Of a DNA stretch of 64,000 nucleotides, positions 11,338 to 22,623 are shown piece after piece; position 1 is the stretch's first letter, and each line of letters starts with the position of its first letter. The translations under genes and the position numbers were made by a program. The notes below the pieces were generated by a model. That model searched no databases. It worked only from the letters and a program-made list of their open reading frames with translations, and was not told the DNA's origin. Origin of the DNA: Bromus sterilis (taxonomy: Eukaryota > Streptophyta > Magnoliopsida > Poales > Poaceae); NCBI GenBank assembly GCA_950022295.1, contig OX465601.1:117819501-117883500 (forward strand), read 5' to 3'.

Positions 11338-11705
11338 GACCTGGCGTGTTATGCCAGATTTGCAGGCCGTGCTTTGGATGCGTAGGACGATGTTCCCGGT
11401 GTTTGCGAGCTAGGAGGTGTCCCAGCCAGTGTCCTTGTGGATTGGAGTTCACCATCGCCGTTATTGTTCCGCTGCCGTCGATATTCCGCTGCTAGAGAGT
11501 TATGTTGCTGCTTGGTGTAGAGCTGAGGCTAGCCTGAGGAGCAAGTTGTGTCTCCGCTAGCGTTGTAATAGACCTTGTGTACCCCTATCTTCGGTAATAG
11601 AAAGATGTTCAGTTCTATATCAATTAGTGTCGTGTTCCAGAAGACTTGATCTCTGGGCTGGTGCACGGGGCGTTCCGTTCCTCTGAGCCGGGGTGCCACA
11701 ACGAT

Positions 11706-11720
11706 TGGTATCAAAGCAGG
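11706..11720 (+). other. Primer binding site (tRNA-iMet type) of element S
   Basis: TGGTATCAAAGCAGG starts 5 bp after the 5' LTR and resembles the usual TGGTATCAGAGC complement of initiator tRNA-Met, with mismatches at the later positions. Confidence 0.75.
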
Positions 11721-11880
11721 ACTGGCTGTAGGACCCGCTAGCCCGCGCGAGCATTAGGAGGACGTTAGATTGACGTTAGAGCTAGAGTATAGCTTGCTTG
11801 TGTGATGCTATTTCCTGTTGCATTTGTTTGCTGCATATAGACGGTATGTTTTTGCTAACGATCTAATTTGACGAGTGTAG

Positions 11881-12438
11881 ATGGCGGAATACCTAGTGGG
11901 CTACACAGGATCCTTATCCGCGACCAACTTTGACTACCTCCTTGCAGACGTTTGGTGGACTCTCTACCCCAGTGGAGAGATTCCAAGGTACCAAGTTTCC
12001 CAGACGCCGATCGGAGGGCGGCTGCTTGAGTACCGTGCCAACGTCTACATGACCGCCACCATCCCCATCGGTGTGCGCTCCTACAACTTCCAGGGTGGAC
12101 CCGCTTCTACCCCGGATCGTGCCATTCAGCTTGCCACGATGGCGGGCCTGTTAGGCCTACGCCACCAGGAAAATGTGATGCAGCAGAATCGCGCCTTCCA
12201 TTTGCACCCCACCTTGGGTGCAACTCCGCAGCAAGTAAGGTTTCCTCGCCCTTTGGCGGAAGCCGATGCGGTGGTGATCACCATGTCCCGCTACATGATC
12301 TCCCAGTACGCCCTCATCGTCGAGCTCGTCCGTGATGCAAGGGATGCAAGGAGAGCTCTTGCTGCAGCCTCATCGTTGTCAACTTCTCCGCCCACTCCCG
12401 CGACCCCCGGCAACCAGCCGTCAGATCAGAATGCCTGA
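11881..12438 (+). CDS. Intact 185-aa ORF in element S, unknown function
   Basis: The ATG lies about 175 bp after the primer site, where gag would normally begin. The frame is uninterrupted to TGA. Residues 1-125 look globular (FDYLLADVWWTLY, RLLEYRANVYM, IPIGVRSYNFQGG, DRAIQLATMAGLLGLRH). Residues 160-185 are a Ser/Pro/Thr-rich tail. There is no capsid-type gag block, zinc knuckle, DSG protease site or polymerase motif. The block with a Tyr-containing beta-like strand, a Gly-rich turn and then AIQLATMAGLLGLR recalls ORFs I remember from other grass retroelements, and loosely the layout of double-stranded-RNA-binding folds; the latter is speculation. It is the only clean frame in this interior, which suggests either recent loss of constraint or a role for the protein. 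Confidence 0.6.
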   Translation: MAEYLVGYTGSLSATNFDYLLADVWWTLYPSGEIPRYQVSQTPIGGRLLEYRANVYMTATIPIGVRSYNFQGGPASTPDRAIQLATMAGLLGLRHQENVMQQNRAFHLHPTLGATPQQVRFPRPLAEADAVVITMSRYMISQYALIVELVRDARDARRALAAASSLSTSPPTPATPGNQPSDQNA

Positions 12439-12690
12439 GCTTCGCGTAGTCCGTAATGCATGAGTAGTAGTGTTGCATGTTGCTTGTTCCATGTTGATGT
12501 GTGTAGCAATAAGTTGAGATCCTGCGTGCGATCTCGGTGCTTATTCAGTATTGCTTCTCCTGCTTAGTTGGTTCTCGTTGTTGGTTCTTTGTTCAGTTTC
12601 CTCGGCAGTTACTAACTCTGTTTTGGCAGGTGTTGGATGACTTGGACGGACCCTTGCTTGTGGTTCTTCGATATTGGCACCGCGTCTGGT

Positions 12691-13000
12691 TCTGAGCTGA
12701 TGCATCATCGGCCGTCCGGAGTGGATGCCTGTTTTATATTTCTCTTTTCAACAACCGACCCGTGTTCTGAGCTGCTTTTCGGCCGTCTCGGGTAGTTGTT
12801 GAGTTTCTTTTCGCAGTGGAGACCCTATGCTCTGAGCTGTTTTCTCGGCCGTCTTAGGGGACCTCTGCATTCTTTTTATCAACATTGCCTCATGCTCTGA
12901 GCTGATTTCGGTCAGCCGTCTTGAGCAATGCTTGAGATATTCCAGTACAAGTCTCAGATCTGAGTTGTAAAGACCGTTCTGGTAGCTACTGGGTTATTCG
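12691..13000 (+). repeat. Imperfect ~65-bp tandem repeats in S interior
   Basis: The word TCTGAGCTG recurs at 12691, 12766, 12831 and 12896, with a weaker copy near 12958. Each is followed within 20 bp by a CGGCCGTC-like word and a T-rich stretch. Spacings are 75, 65, 65 and about 62 bp. It lies shortly after the 185-aa ORF and shows no coding signal. Confidence 0.65.
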
Positions 13001-13839
13001 CTGTTTTTCTTTGCAAGGAGTCCGGATGGTCATCGACTACCGCTAAAGCTGATGAAGTAGCAAGCCGCTTCTCGTTTTTTTTCCCTGTGGTTTTCTTTGG
13101 TTTTCGTTTGGTTCTTTGGTGTCACTTGCTCCACCCCAATGGAAAGTTGTTCATAACCCCGCATACCTCGAAGAACCAGTGCAATACCGCAGAGGAGCGT
13201 GAAGACACCAAGTCAAGGACCCACACCAGCTTGCAGCAGAAGTATTCAACCCCATATGAGTTCTGCCTGAATGAACCAAGTCAGCATTATTCCGGTAATC
13301 GTATGTCCATGAAGATTCCATCGGTGGAAGATCACAGAGAAATGAAGAAAATCAACCAGACATGAATGACGCATACCCGGTCGCATCTCACACATTTTGC
13401 TCAAGTGTGGATCATGCGGCAACCATCAGGCCTGCATTTCGTCTGTAACCAGAACAGCCTGAAGACTCGGGCAGTTAAAGGCCAAAATGATGCGGGAAAT
13501 CAGCAAGTCAAACAGGACTTTTACCCAATTGCGTTGGAAGCAAATGGCTCACGAATGGATGCTACCCAAACTATCCATTGAGTCCCGTCTACATCGACTA
13601 CAAAAGCCGCAAAGGTTCATGCAAAGATAAGCAGAAACTGTGACCCACGAGCATATGCACCCAAGACAGGACAAACACCATCTGCAGTATTATGCAATAC
13701 AAATTATTTCAGTATATTCCGGAAGATGGTCAGAACGTATCATGAAGCCCAGATAATCGGAAGAATGTTTCCCCCTCACCAGCCGGCAGTCAGAAGCCCA
13801 TCAGACACCATGGTCAGATCTGTCTCTACGTCATTGAGG

Positions 13840-14370
13840 GAAAGCTTCGAACAGGAGGAACCTCAGCCTTCCGTGACAAGGTACCAGGCACAACCGACTT
13901 GTACAGTGTATCAGCCTTCCTCAGTACGCTACCGGGATATCTTGTCAGACAAGACAGTCAGCCTTCCACCACAAGCCACCGGCAGAAGTTTATAGTGCAA
14001 GACACTCAGTCGTACTCAGTACGCCCCACCAATGGATTTTTGCACAAGCTACCCGACTGTCTACAGTGATTGGCCGCAGAAAGTCCAGCAGAAGAGACCG
14101 GTATGTCCACAGTGCAAGAAGGTAAACTTCCGGGACAAGACAACCCATCTTCGTCAGTGAGTTATTAAGAAGGCTTCCAAGGCAAGACACCCAGTCTTAT
14201 TCATCAAGCTATCAAGGCAGCTTCCCGTGTACGACACCCCGCCGTCCTCGATACGCCACCAGAGCAAGCTTCTGAGGAACGGTGCCCAACCTTCCCCAGC
14301 AAGCTACCCCAAGCTTCGCGGACAAGATACCAGTCTTCCTCGACGCGTCATTATACCTGCAACAGTATTG
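13840..14370 (+). repeat. Degenerate ~45-50-bp repeat region in S interior
   Basis: Words such as CAGCCTTCC, CAAGACACCCAGTCTT, CAAGCTACCCC and GGCAGCTTCCCG recur in similar order about every 45-50 bp. The copies are too diverged for an exact unit by eye. Short frames here are not consistent between copies, so I read this as a decayed minisatellite-like tract rather than a gene. Confidence 0.4.
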
Positions 14371-15781
14371 TCAGACATCCAGTTATGCAAGAACAGTGAA
14401 GATTTCAGCATCTTCAGGACCCGCATATGGATTATGGGTATTCTTATCAAGTATGAAAGCTACCCCTGTGCGGATAACACCATGCTCGTAATCAAGGAAG
14501 AATTATGCACATGAACGACGGTGATGAACCGCAACCCTCGGGAAACAAGTCAGCAGAAGAGGCGGATACACATCTCAGCCTGGAAGAAAGACTGACAAAG
14601 TCGTAAAGAAACACCCCGAAGAAAGGAAGCAAGGAGCATTGAATCCTGCTCCCATCATGGAAGTCAGCTCCTCACGACCGACAAGGCCCCGAAGCAGAAT
14701 AATCTAGAGACCCCGCTCATTGCAACCAATGTTGTCAGGATGAAACAAGAGACAAAAGATGATGGTAACCTGTCTATCTCAAAGATTGCGGCAGAACAAT
14801 AAGCAGTTATGCAAAAAGTAAAGAACCCTGACCAAAGAAAAGCTAGTACAAGAAAAATGATTTCCGCAGAGGCAAGATCTAGGACAAATAGACATGGTAG
14901 GTGTCAAACCTTGCTGCAATCTGAGCAAGCGTGGCACCTCGCAAGTTGTCAGAAGTACGCAACTCTTGCAAGCCGACGGGTTAGGCAGAATGAATCGCAT
15001 GGACCTCAAGCGTATTTTCCACGATCAGTTGAAGTCATGTGGACCACCGTGGATATCTACCACAAATAAAGCTCATTCACTATGGGCTAAGGACCGTGTA
15101 CCGATCCAGTTTGCCTGAGAAGTTACTCAAGTCCGGCATCGTCCGTCTTGCCAAGCTACCCTAGTCTGCTTCATAAAAGGTCACCCGCTCAGCTCGGCAT
15201 TTGAAATACAAGAACCGGATTGAATCATATCATGGCCTAATGCCACCCGGATAGGGCCACCTATCAGGCAAATCTCAGCATGAGTACATGTCCAGAATTC
15301 GTGCCACACTCCGAATCCTTGAGCACGGTGGACAAGCCAAAAGAAATGCGATGCAACCCCACGTGCCGTCAGTCAAGGTCCCGATAGTAAACATTCTGAG
15401 ATACCAACTACCGATGAAGGCCAAGCTCTTGTCAAGGAGACCAATGCAAAGGATTCAAGACCGTACCACGAATAAAGCCCGAGGTACCCCAGAAATAATA
15501 TGGGTATCGTCAGCATTCAGCCTATGACAAGACATCCCGTTACCATACAAGTCAGAAGATATGAGGATGGAAATCAACAGGAAAGGATGTGAGGTATCAA
15601 GAAAGAACAGTCTGTCAGAGCTACAGATCGGGTGAAGTAAACCCCCTCATCAGAGATATATTGGATGCTACCATGGGAACAATATGCGGTAAAAGAAAAT
15701 CCGAGAAGCAGCAAGTTTCCGAAGGACGGTAAGTTTGTGATGGTTCCCTGAGCAACAAAATCTCGAGGACGAGATTTTTCT
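14371..15781 (+). other. Non-coding 3' interior of element S
   Basis: About 1.4 kb with only short frames. I looked for reverse transcriptase (xxDD), RNase H and integrase motifs and saw none. The end, CTCGAGGACGAGATTTTTCT just before the polypurine tract, resembles the ends of many plant gypsy interiors. The stretch 13001-13839, between the two repeat tracts, likewise shows nothing recognisable. Confidence 0.6.
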
Positions 15782-15795
15782 AAGGGGGGTAGGTT
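15782..15795 (+). other. Polypurine tract of element S
   Basis: AAGGGGGGTAGGTT directly precedes the 3' LTR start TGTGACACC and would prime plus-strand synthesis. Confidence 0.8.
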
Positions 15796-18700
15796 TGTGA
15801 CACCCTGGATTTTGGAACTTTCTTTTTCCAAAAACTTTCCTGATTTATTTCTGGATTTGCTATTGGATTTGATTTTGAACACCTCGTTGCACTTGAAACT
15901 TGAGCATATTTTCTTTCCATGCTCAAGTGACCCTTCAATACAAGCCTTTCCCATGCCATTCCATGGACCCATCTCATCCAAGCCACCATTTTATTCTAAC
16001 CTTATATTCCTTTTTCCAATAAAAGGGATATTCCTATTATTTGAGGTTTGTGAAGCAACCCATATTTATATTGCTCCATAAATCCCCAAATAATTCCCAC
16101 ATATCATTGACATCATATCTTGCGAAATTCTCAAAAAAATTGCATAGACCAAGTGGATTTTTCCTCTAGAAAAATCCATTTGTCTGTGAGGGCAGAAGGG
16201 AGCTTTGTGAATGGAGTGCCATTTCTCTTCATCCATTGCTGGTGAAACTTTTTGTGCAATCTCTCATGATCATATCCTTGATCTCCACCAAATTCCACCA
16301 CCATTTGATTAGCCAAACTCCCACAATAAATTCCCAAAGTTGGGGTGCAGCAAGGGGGCATTGTGAAGCAAGTGCATGATAGGGGATCCCATTTGCCTTG
16401 AAACTTTTGGAGCATGATCCTACCACCAAATAACTCCAACAAACCAAATTGGAGCCAAATCCAATCACCCATGTGTGTGCACCATCATGTTGAAGTTTCT
16501 GACCAGTGGGCCACATTGTGAAGCAAGTGCTAGCTATGTGTGTCCAATGGTTATGAAATTTTATACACATGTGAACCATGCCAAATAACCCCAGTACACC
16601 AATTTTCAGCCAATTCCACCAATACTATGAGATGCTAGCTTCAACTTTGCATTCTGCCCTAATTGGACATTTGCAAAGGAAGTGCTAGCTAGCTTGATCC
16701 ATTTGAGCTACAACTTGGTGTACATACTCACACTAGTGTATGATTGAGCTATGCCAAGTTTCATGCCTAGGGGAGCAATGTACAAGCCACACCACAGTAC
16801 AAACACCTTCAGCCTCATTGCTACATTCGCAAAGGAAGTGCCATGTGCATTTGCTTAATTGAGCCCAAACTTTCCAGATATTTAGTCCTTTGTACCCCAA
16901 ATCCAGAAGACAACCTGGAAACCCCCCAAACCCCACCATGTGAGCTCTGCTTCTTGCCCAAGATTGCTGCATCCAACTTGTCAGTCAATGTGTGGTCAAT
17001 CCAGAGCACCTTTAGCCAAACTTTTTGCACAGTGGTGATCTAAAGTCAAAGGACTACACAGTAGACATTCTTGGCCACGAAGGAAACCCCATGTGCTCAA
17101 CCTCCCCTTTGGTGGCCATGCTCTTGGCAGCACCTGGCGTGCTCTGGCCGCGCACCGCGCGTGCCCGACTCGTCCACCTCATGCTCCAGTGCGCGTCCGT
17201 CGCCTAGCGCTTGTCTAACCGCGCCGTACGACTTTCTGCAGTTCGCGTGCGCCGCGTCCCCCCTCTCGAAACCTCTCGTGCTCGCCAGCTAGCCCACGCC
17301 CCGACCGCTAGCCATTTTCGCGGCCCGGAGCTCGCATCTCGCTCCCCCTATAAAATGGCGCACCCCCCAACCTACCAGAGCACACCAGCAGCTCCCCAGT
17401 CAATTTTTCGCCGGAGTCGTCCCGCGGTCGCCATTTTCGCTACGGCCTCCGCCAGACTCCGGCCGAATTCCTGCAGCTCGGGCTCCTCCTCTCCCCCTGA
17501 TCACCACCAGAGCCTTCCCACACCCCCGCTGCGCCTTCCCAGCCCCGCCGGAGCCTCGGCCTCGCCAGTGGCCGAGCTGCTCTCGGCCGCCGCGCCCCGC
17601 CGTGGGGGCCCGTGGACACCGGTTCCCCCGCGTGCTCCCGAGACCGCCTGCGTCCGCGGCTCATCGCGGCGCATCCGGCGAGCCCACCAGCGCCCCTCCT
17701 CGCGCGGGCAGTCGCCGACGGCGAGTCCGGTCGTGGCCTCGTCTCTGCTTCGTCTGGAGAAGGAAGAGAATAGGGGAGGGTGTGAGGCTGGCGAGCGGGC
17801 CCCCCCTGTCAGCGGCTAGATCCCGGGCCAGCCGGTTTGGTGTGGTCGCGCACTCCGGGGAAAAGCCGTTTTCTCTTTAAGGAAAGCGTACTCCGCTTCC
17901 CCTCTGGAGAAAATACGTCTTTAGTCATCGAAGACGATTTCACTTCCTTCGGTCCCAAAGTACGCTTTCAAAAAGCAGGAAGCGTATTTCCGCCTGCTTC
18001 GATCCAAAGTGCGCTTTCAATCGCAGAAAGCGTATTCCACCCCAAAATCAGCCCCCGATACCGTTTCGTGAATATCTTCGCAACCATAACTCCGATCGAG
18101 GTGATTCTTTTTGCGTTGTTTTCTTATCGAGCTCCTCTTCAGTTTGGCATAGGTTTCATGCCATGTTTTTATGCTGTTCTTTGTTGGTCAAGAAAAAATG
18201 ATGTTTGACTTATTGCCCGTTGCTCTATTTGAAATATTTTTGCAGGGCGTTGTCGGTGTCCAAGACCGAGGGTGTTTCACACCTTATTGGTGAAGGAAAG
18301 CCACAATACCCTTTGCACCTTTACAAAGCTTTGACGTGCTTTTAAATTTGATTTACGGTGATATGCTTATATCGTGACCGTGATCATGTTGCCATTATAT
18401 GATTGATGCTATCATTTCCATGCTATCTCTGAATATGCTATTGCTATGTTAGGTTTCGCCATGTACATCCATGCTATGTTTTAATCATGTCATTGCCATG
18501 TTATACTCTGCATCATCGTAACCTCTATACCACCATCATGTTAATTTTCTCATGTTATGCTTAACTGCATCCACGTTGTTGCCATGTTAATAATCTTGCT
18601 CATTGTAACACGGATAAGTTCCCCATCTAAAATTTGTTTGATCATATCTGAAACTGTCATGTTAATATTCTATGCATTGTTATGATCTGATACTCATGTT

Positions 18701-19989
18701 GCACCTGATACTTGTGTTTGCTGTGGGAGACTTACTTCATGACAAGTTGATCAGGTGCCACCGAACCGGACTTATCCGTGCATCCACATTTGCCTGTATG
18801 GGCGGGCCTTGATTCGGTCTACCGGTGGGTTCTCTTGCGCGTATCACCAAAGTAGGGGAGGCTACGCGCGCGAAGCTGACCTGATCAGGCAGGCGGCGGT
18901 AGTCTTAAAAGCCAGAGTTGTTATGCGCGCGGTCCCTGACGAGGGACAAAGTTTAAGGACCAAGTGATGGTCAGATTGGTTGGGTGGTAACGGAGGACAC
19001 CTAACCACAGGGCTACCCAAGACAGAATGTCGGTGATACGGTAAGAGGGACACGCGGTAGCATCGGTCTCGTTGGAGATGTCCTAGTTCACTCCTGCGGT
19101 GCGAGTTCCAAGGATCATGTGGGACAAGTACCGGGGTGCTGGATGGAGAAGAACTCCATAGTGTGGGTAACATGCACAAACTCTGCAGAGTCACACAAAT
19201 CTATTCGAATAGCCGTGTCCACGGTAATGGACACAGTAAGTGGATGGTTAGGAGATAAGTGGATTGGTTGGGTGGTAACGAAGGACACCTAACCCGTTGA
19301 ATGGTCGTGCGATGACCCGTTTGGTCATGGGACGACCCGTGGAAGTGATTGGTCACGAAGTGACCCGGTGCTTGAGTCTGTAAGGACTCCGAGGTAAGCC
19401 ACGTGATCATGCGACGATCATGTGGGGTCCATGTGACCTTTAACAAGGATTGATTGTGCATTAGTCTTCATGTTGATAAAATGTTGATAATATGCTTACT
19501 GAATATCTGTTTGCATGATATTGTTGCTCACCTGTTTAATTCACTAATGTACTTTAACATGTTGCCATGTTATTGTTTTGCCTTGTTGCATGGTTGTTGT
19601 GAGCTTGCAAGTACATTCAATGTACTGACCTGGCGTGTTATGCTAGATTTGTAGGATGTGCTTTGGATGCGTAGGACGACGTTTCCGGTGTTTGCGAGCT
19701 AGGAGGTGTCCCAGCCAGTGTCCCTGTGGATTGGATTTCACCATCGCCGTTATTGTTCCGCTGCCGTCGATATTCCGCTGCTAGAGAGCTATGCTGCTGC
19801 TTGGTGTAGAGATGAGGCTAGCCTAAGGAGCAAGTTGTGTCTCCGCTAGCGTTGTAATAGACATCGTGTACCCCTATCTTCGGTAATAGAAAGATGTTCA
19901 GTTCTATATCAATCAGTGCCGTGTTCCACAAGACTTGATCTCTAGGCTGGTGCACGGGGCGTTCCGGTCCTCTGAGCCAGGGTGCCACA
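15796..19989 (+). repeat. 3' LTR of element S (4194 bp)
   Basis: Same termini as the 5' LTR. It differs by scattered substitutions and indels: an extra stretch CTGGAAACCCCCCAAACCCC near 16916, and a loss near 19235 of sequence present at 10900-10950. It has a TATA box at 17348-17356 and the shared hairpin motifs at 19201-19232 and 19610-19626. It is followed by the target duplication TACTC. Confidence 0.9.
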
Positions 19990-19994
19990 TACTC

Positions 19995-20255
19995 CTTGTT
20001 CATAGACAACAACAACTGAGATAATCTTAAATAACTTGATCAATGTGTGTGTACCTTGACTGCTTGTTCTTCGTCGGGATGCGAAGGGGAGGACATGGAT
20101 AGGATAGGTGTTATGTTTGCGTAAGTAGCTGATAGCAGACTTGTTGGAGGCGCTTCCTCATCGACTGCTTGGTTCTCATCTTACTATAAATAGATCGTTA
20201 GCCACCTCATATATTGCTAGTGCGGCTGCAACCTCAACCACTACCCCTATCTTAC
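19995..20255 (+). repeat. X-family LTR fragment, piece 3
   Basis: Resumes X-family homology after element S (CTTGTTCATAGACAACAACA, GATGCGAAGGGGAGGAC, GATCGTTAGCCACCTCATA) and fades after about 20255. It parallels 53808-54070. The next 93 bp (20256-20348) match nothing else in the window that I can see. Confidence 0.75.
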
Positions 20256-20348
20256 CGTGAGAAGTTAGTTACAAGTCTTGTTGATATAGCTCGCCCCTTT
20301 CTTCTCTCTTTTATGCACGTTATGCAAACGATCTTGGAGAAATTTCCT

Positions 20349-20424
20349 TGATGCGTGAGAGATGATAATGGCTTATCGCCCTTCGTTGGTTACCCCAAGT
20401 GGAAGGTGAGATGTAGGATAGCAG
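20349..20424 (-). repeat. Inverted 76-bp LTR end fused to the primer site of element A
   Basis: The plus strand reads TGATGCGTGAGAG ... AAGTGGAAGGTGAGATGTAGGATAGCAG. This is the reverse complement of the last ~76 bp of the B/A/C-type LTR. It should be the 3' end of a plus-oriented 5' LTR, but it is inverted and truncated. The join to the element A leader falls in a short AAATTT-like stretch common to both parents. Confidence 0.75.
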
Positions 20425-20432
20425 AAAATTTC

Positions 20433-20450
20433 TGGCGCCGTTGCCGGGGA
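20433..20450 (+). other. Primer binding site (tRNA-Asp) of element A
   Basis: TGGCGCCGTTGCCGGGGA is a perfect complement to the 3' end of plant tRNA-Asp, the primer usual in Athila-type elements. Confidence 0.9.
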
Positions 20451-20588
20451 CTCCAATCTACAAGATAGGGGAGTTGCAGACTATCTTTTACATTTTCTTT
20501 TTAGTCTTGTTAGTTTGCCTTTTAGTTTTTATCTTAGTGTCCTTTATCAAAAATCACAAAAAAATTGTCTGTCACGCTTGCTGCTACT

Positions 20589-22623
20589 ATGGGTTCCGCT
20601 GAAAACACCAAGTTGTGTGACTTCACTAGTCACAACAACAATGATTTTATCTGCACTCCTATTGCCACACATGCCATTTCAGCTACCTCTTATGAAATCA
20701 AACCTGCTTTGTTGAACCTTGTTATGAGAGATCAATTCTCTGGTGTTGGAGATGATGCTGCTTTACACTTAAATAATTTTGTTGAGCTATGTGATATGAA
20801 AAAGTATAAAGAAGTAGAAGGTGATGTTGTTAAGCTTAAGCTTTTTTCCTTTCTCTTTGAGGGAAGGAGCTAAAATGTGGTTTCAATCCTTGCCTAGGAA
20901 TAGCATAGATTCTTGGGATAAGTGCAAAGAAGATTTTATTGGGAAGTACTATCCACCTACTAAAATTATCCAATTGAGGAGTAACATTATGAATTTTAAG
21001 CAATTGGATAATGAACACGTTGCCCAAGCTTGGGAACGAATGAAATCTCTTGTTAAGAAATTCCCTACACATGGTTTGACTACTTGGATGGTTATCCAGA
21101 CTTTTATGAAGGCTTGAACTTTACCTCGCGGAACCTGCTAGATTCGGCCGCGGGAGGAACCTTTATGTCAACAACACTTGGTGCTTCCACAAAACTTCTA
21201 GATGATATGATGACCAACTATTCCAAATGGCACACCGAACGCGCTCCAACAGGTAGGAAGGTAAACTTTGTCGAGGAGATCTCCTCCCTAAATGAAAAGG
21301 TTGACTTGATTATGTCTCTACTTACCAAGCAATCTCCTATTGATCCTCATGACGTTCCCTTAAATTCTTTGGTTGCTCAAGAACAAGTAGATGTGAACTT
21401 TATCTCTAGAAACAACTTTAATAATAATGCTTATAGGGGTAATTTTGCTAGCAATCCTAGACCGTTCCCATCCAACTATGGGAAAAACAACACTTACCCT
21501 AGCAACAAGAACCCCACCTATGAATTAGAAATCATGCTTAAAGAATTTATTACTACCCAAAAATCCTTCAACAAGAGTGTAGAGGAAAGATAGACAAATT
21601 AGATAATCTCTCTTTGAAGGTAGACAACTTAGCCCTTGATATTGAGATGCTTAAAAATAGAACCTCTCCCCTCGAGGAGAGGAAGGCCACTCCTATTAAT
21701 GATATTCCATTGCAAATTGATGAAAATGTTAGGATGATGGCTAAACTTAAAGAAAGATGGGCTAGATAAAAGGAGGAATAAGATAGAATTAAGAGCCTTC
21801 CTACACACCACACTGTTGCTACTATCCAAATTGTTGAGGACACCCAAACTATTAGCACCCAACAAACTCCTAGTCCCATTGGACCTATTAATGGTGATGC
21901 TATTACCTCAACCATAGAAGAATAAACTCCTATGAACATAGAGGCTTTGAAACAAGTGAGCCTAGATGACACCACTACCACCTTTTATAGTAGTGACATT
22001 GATTTTGATAGTTGCACCCTCTCAGAAGTTATTAGCTTACTACACAAAATGTCTAGAGACCCCCACACTAGCACACTAAATCTTGCCTTCATGGAGCATA
22101 TCACTAATGCTCTCATAAAAGCTAGAGAGGAGAAGCTTAGAGTAGAAGCCTCCATACCTAGGAAGCTAGAAGATGCTTGGGACCCTATGATTAAAATTAA
22201 ATTGAATAACTTCTCTTGCTATGCTTTATGTGATGTTGGAGCTAGTACCTCCGTTATGCCCAAAAGAATGTATGATATGTTTGCATTGAAACCTTTTGAT
22301 CCTTGTTCTTTTGGTGTTCGCCTCGTTGATTCTTCCGTAAAGAAACCCTTGGGGAAGATCGTCAATGTTCTTATCCTTGTCAATGACAATTATGTTCCCG
22401 TTGATTTTACTATTTTGGATATAGAGTGTGAACCTTTATGTCCAATTATTTTGGGACGTCCTTTTCTCCGCACCATTGGTGTTGTTATTGACATGAAAAG
22501 GGGAATATAAAATTTAAATTCCCTCTTAAAAAGGGGATGGAACATTTCCGTAGAAAGAAGATTAAGTTACCTTTTGAGCCCGTTACACGGGCTAGCTATT
22601 CTCTTTCACTTGATAAAACTTGA
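20589..22623 (+). pseudogene. gag-pro: gag-protease of element A, frameshifted
   Basis: Starts MGSAENTKLCDF, like gag of element B. The capsid-like block (MWFQSLPRNSIDSWDKC, NFKQLDNEHVAQAWERMK) and the Asn-rich segment (NNFNNNAYRG) follow. The aspartic-protease domain lies at about 22190-22500, with CDVGASTSVMP and PIILGRPFLRT; the catalytic triplet reads D-V-G. Compared with B, single-base shifts occur at a T run near 20842-20847 (one extra), a T run near 21102 (one missing) and an A run near 21585 (one missing). Another shift near 22497 cuts the protease tail; the tail continues in another frame to TGA 22621-22623. Three TAA stops between 21760 and 21930 look like CAA changes. Confidence 0.85.

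Larger units (their letters stand above)
7446..11700 (+). repeat. 5' LTR of element S (4255 bp)
   Basis: Begins TGTGACACCCTGGATTTTGG and ends GAGCCGGGGTGCCACA. It contains a TATA box (8977), a GC-rich leader (about 8760-9480), an array of inverted GAAAGCGTA motifs (9536-9690), a long T/ATG-rich stretch with many CCATGTT words (about 10000-10400), and two hairpin motifs shared with X and Y (10859-10890, 11321-11337). Long frames in the GC-rich part occur on both strands and are not taken as genes. Confidence 0.9.
7446..19989 (+). mobile_element. Element S: giant-LTR retrotransposon without pol (LARD-like), complete
   Basis: The termini are TGTGACACC and GGTGCCACA. The flanking 5-bp duplication is TACTC at 7441-7445 and 19990-19994. 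The 5' LTR is 4255 bp, the 3' LTR 4194 bp and the interior about 4.1 kb. A tRNA-iMet-type primer site follows the 5' LTR and a polypurine tract precedes the 3' LTR. No gag, protease, reverse transcriptase or integrase motif is visible, so it would depend on enzymes supplied in trans. The plan fits the LARD class known from Triticeae (for example Sukkula); identity with a named family is not checked. The two LTRs differ by scattered substitutions and small indels, so this is not a very recent insertion. Confidence 0.9.

Noticed and set aside
11701..11720. tRNA genes at the primer sites
   Set aside because: Only 13-18 nt match tRNA 3' ends; no cloverleaf surrounds them. No tRNA, rRNA or other RNA gene was seen elsewhere in the window.
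12691..14370. CRISPR-like array
   Set aside because: Repeats are imperfect, contiguous and of variable spacing, in a plant retrotransposon; there are no unique spacers and no cas genes.
15120..15780. Possible decayed pol in the S interior
   Set aside because: I checked for RT, RNase H and integrase words in three forward frames and saw none; a translated search could still find remote traces.
20256..20348. Possible new element between the X fragment and A
   Set aside because: 93 bp only, with no repeat ends, coding signal or match elsewhere in the window; left unassigned.
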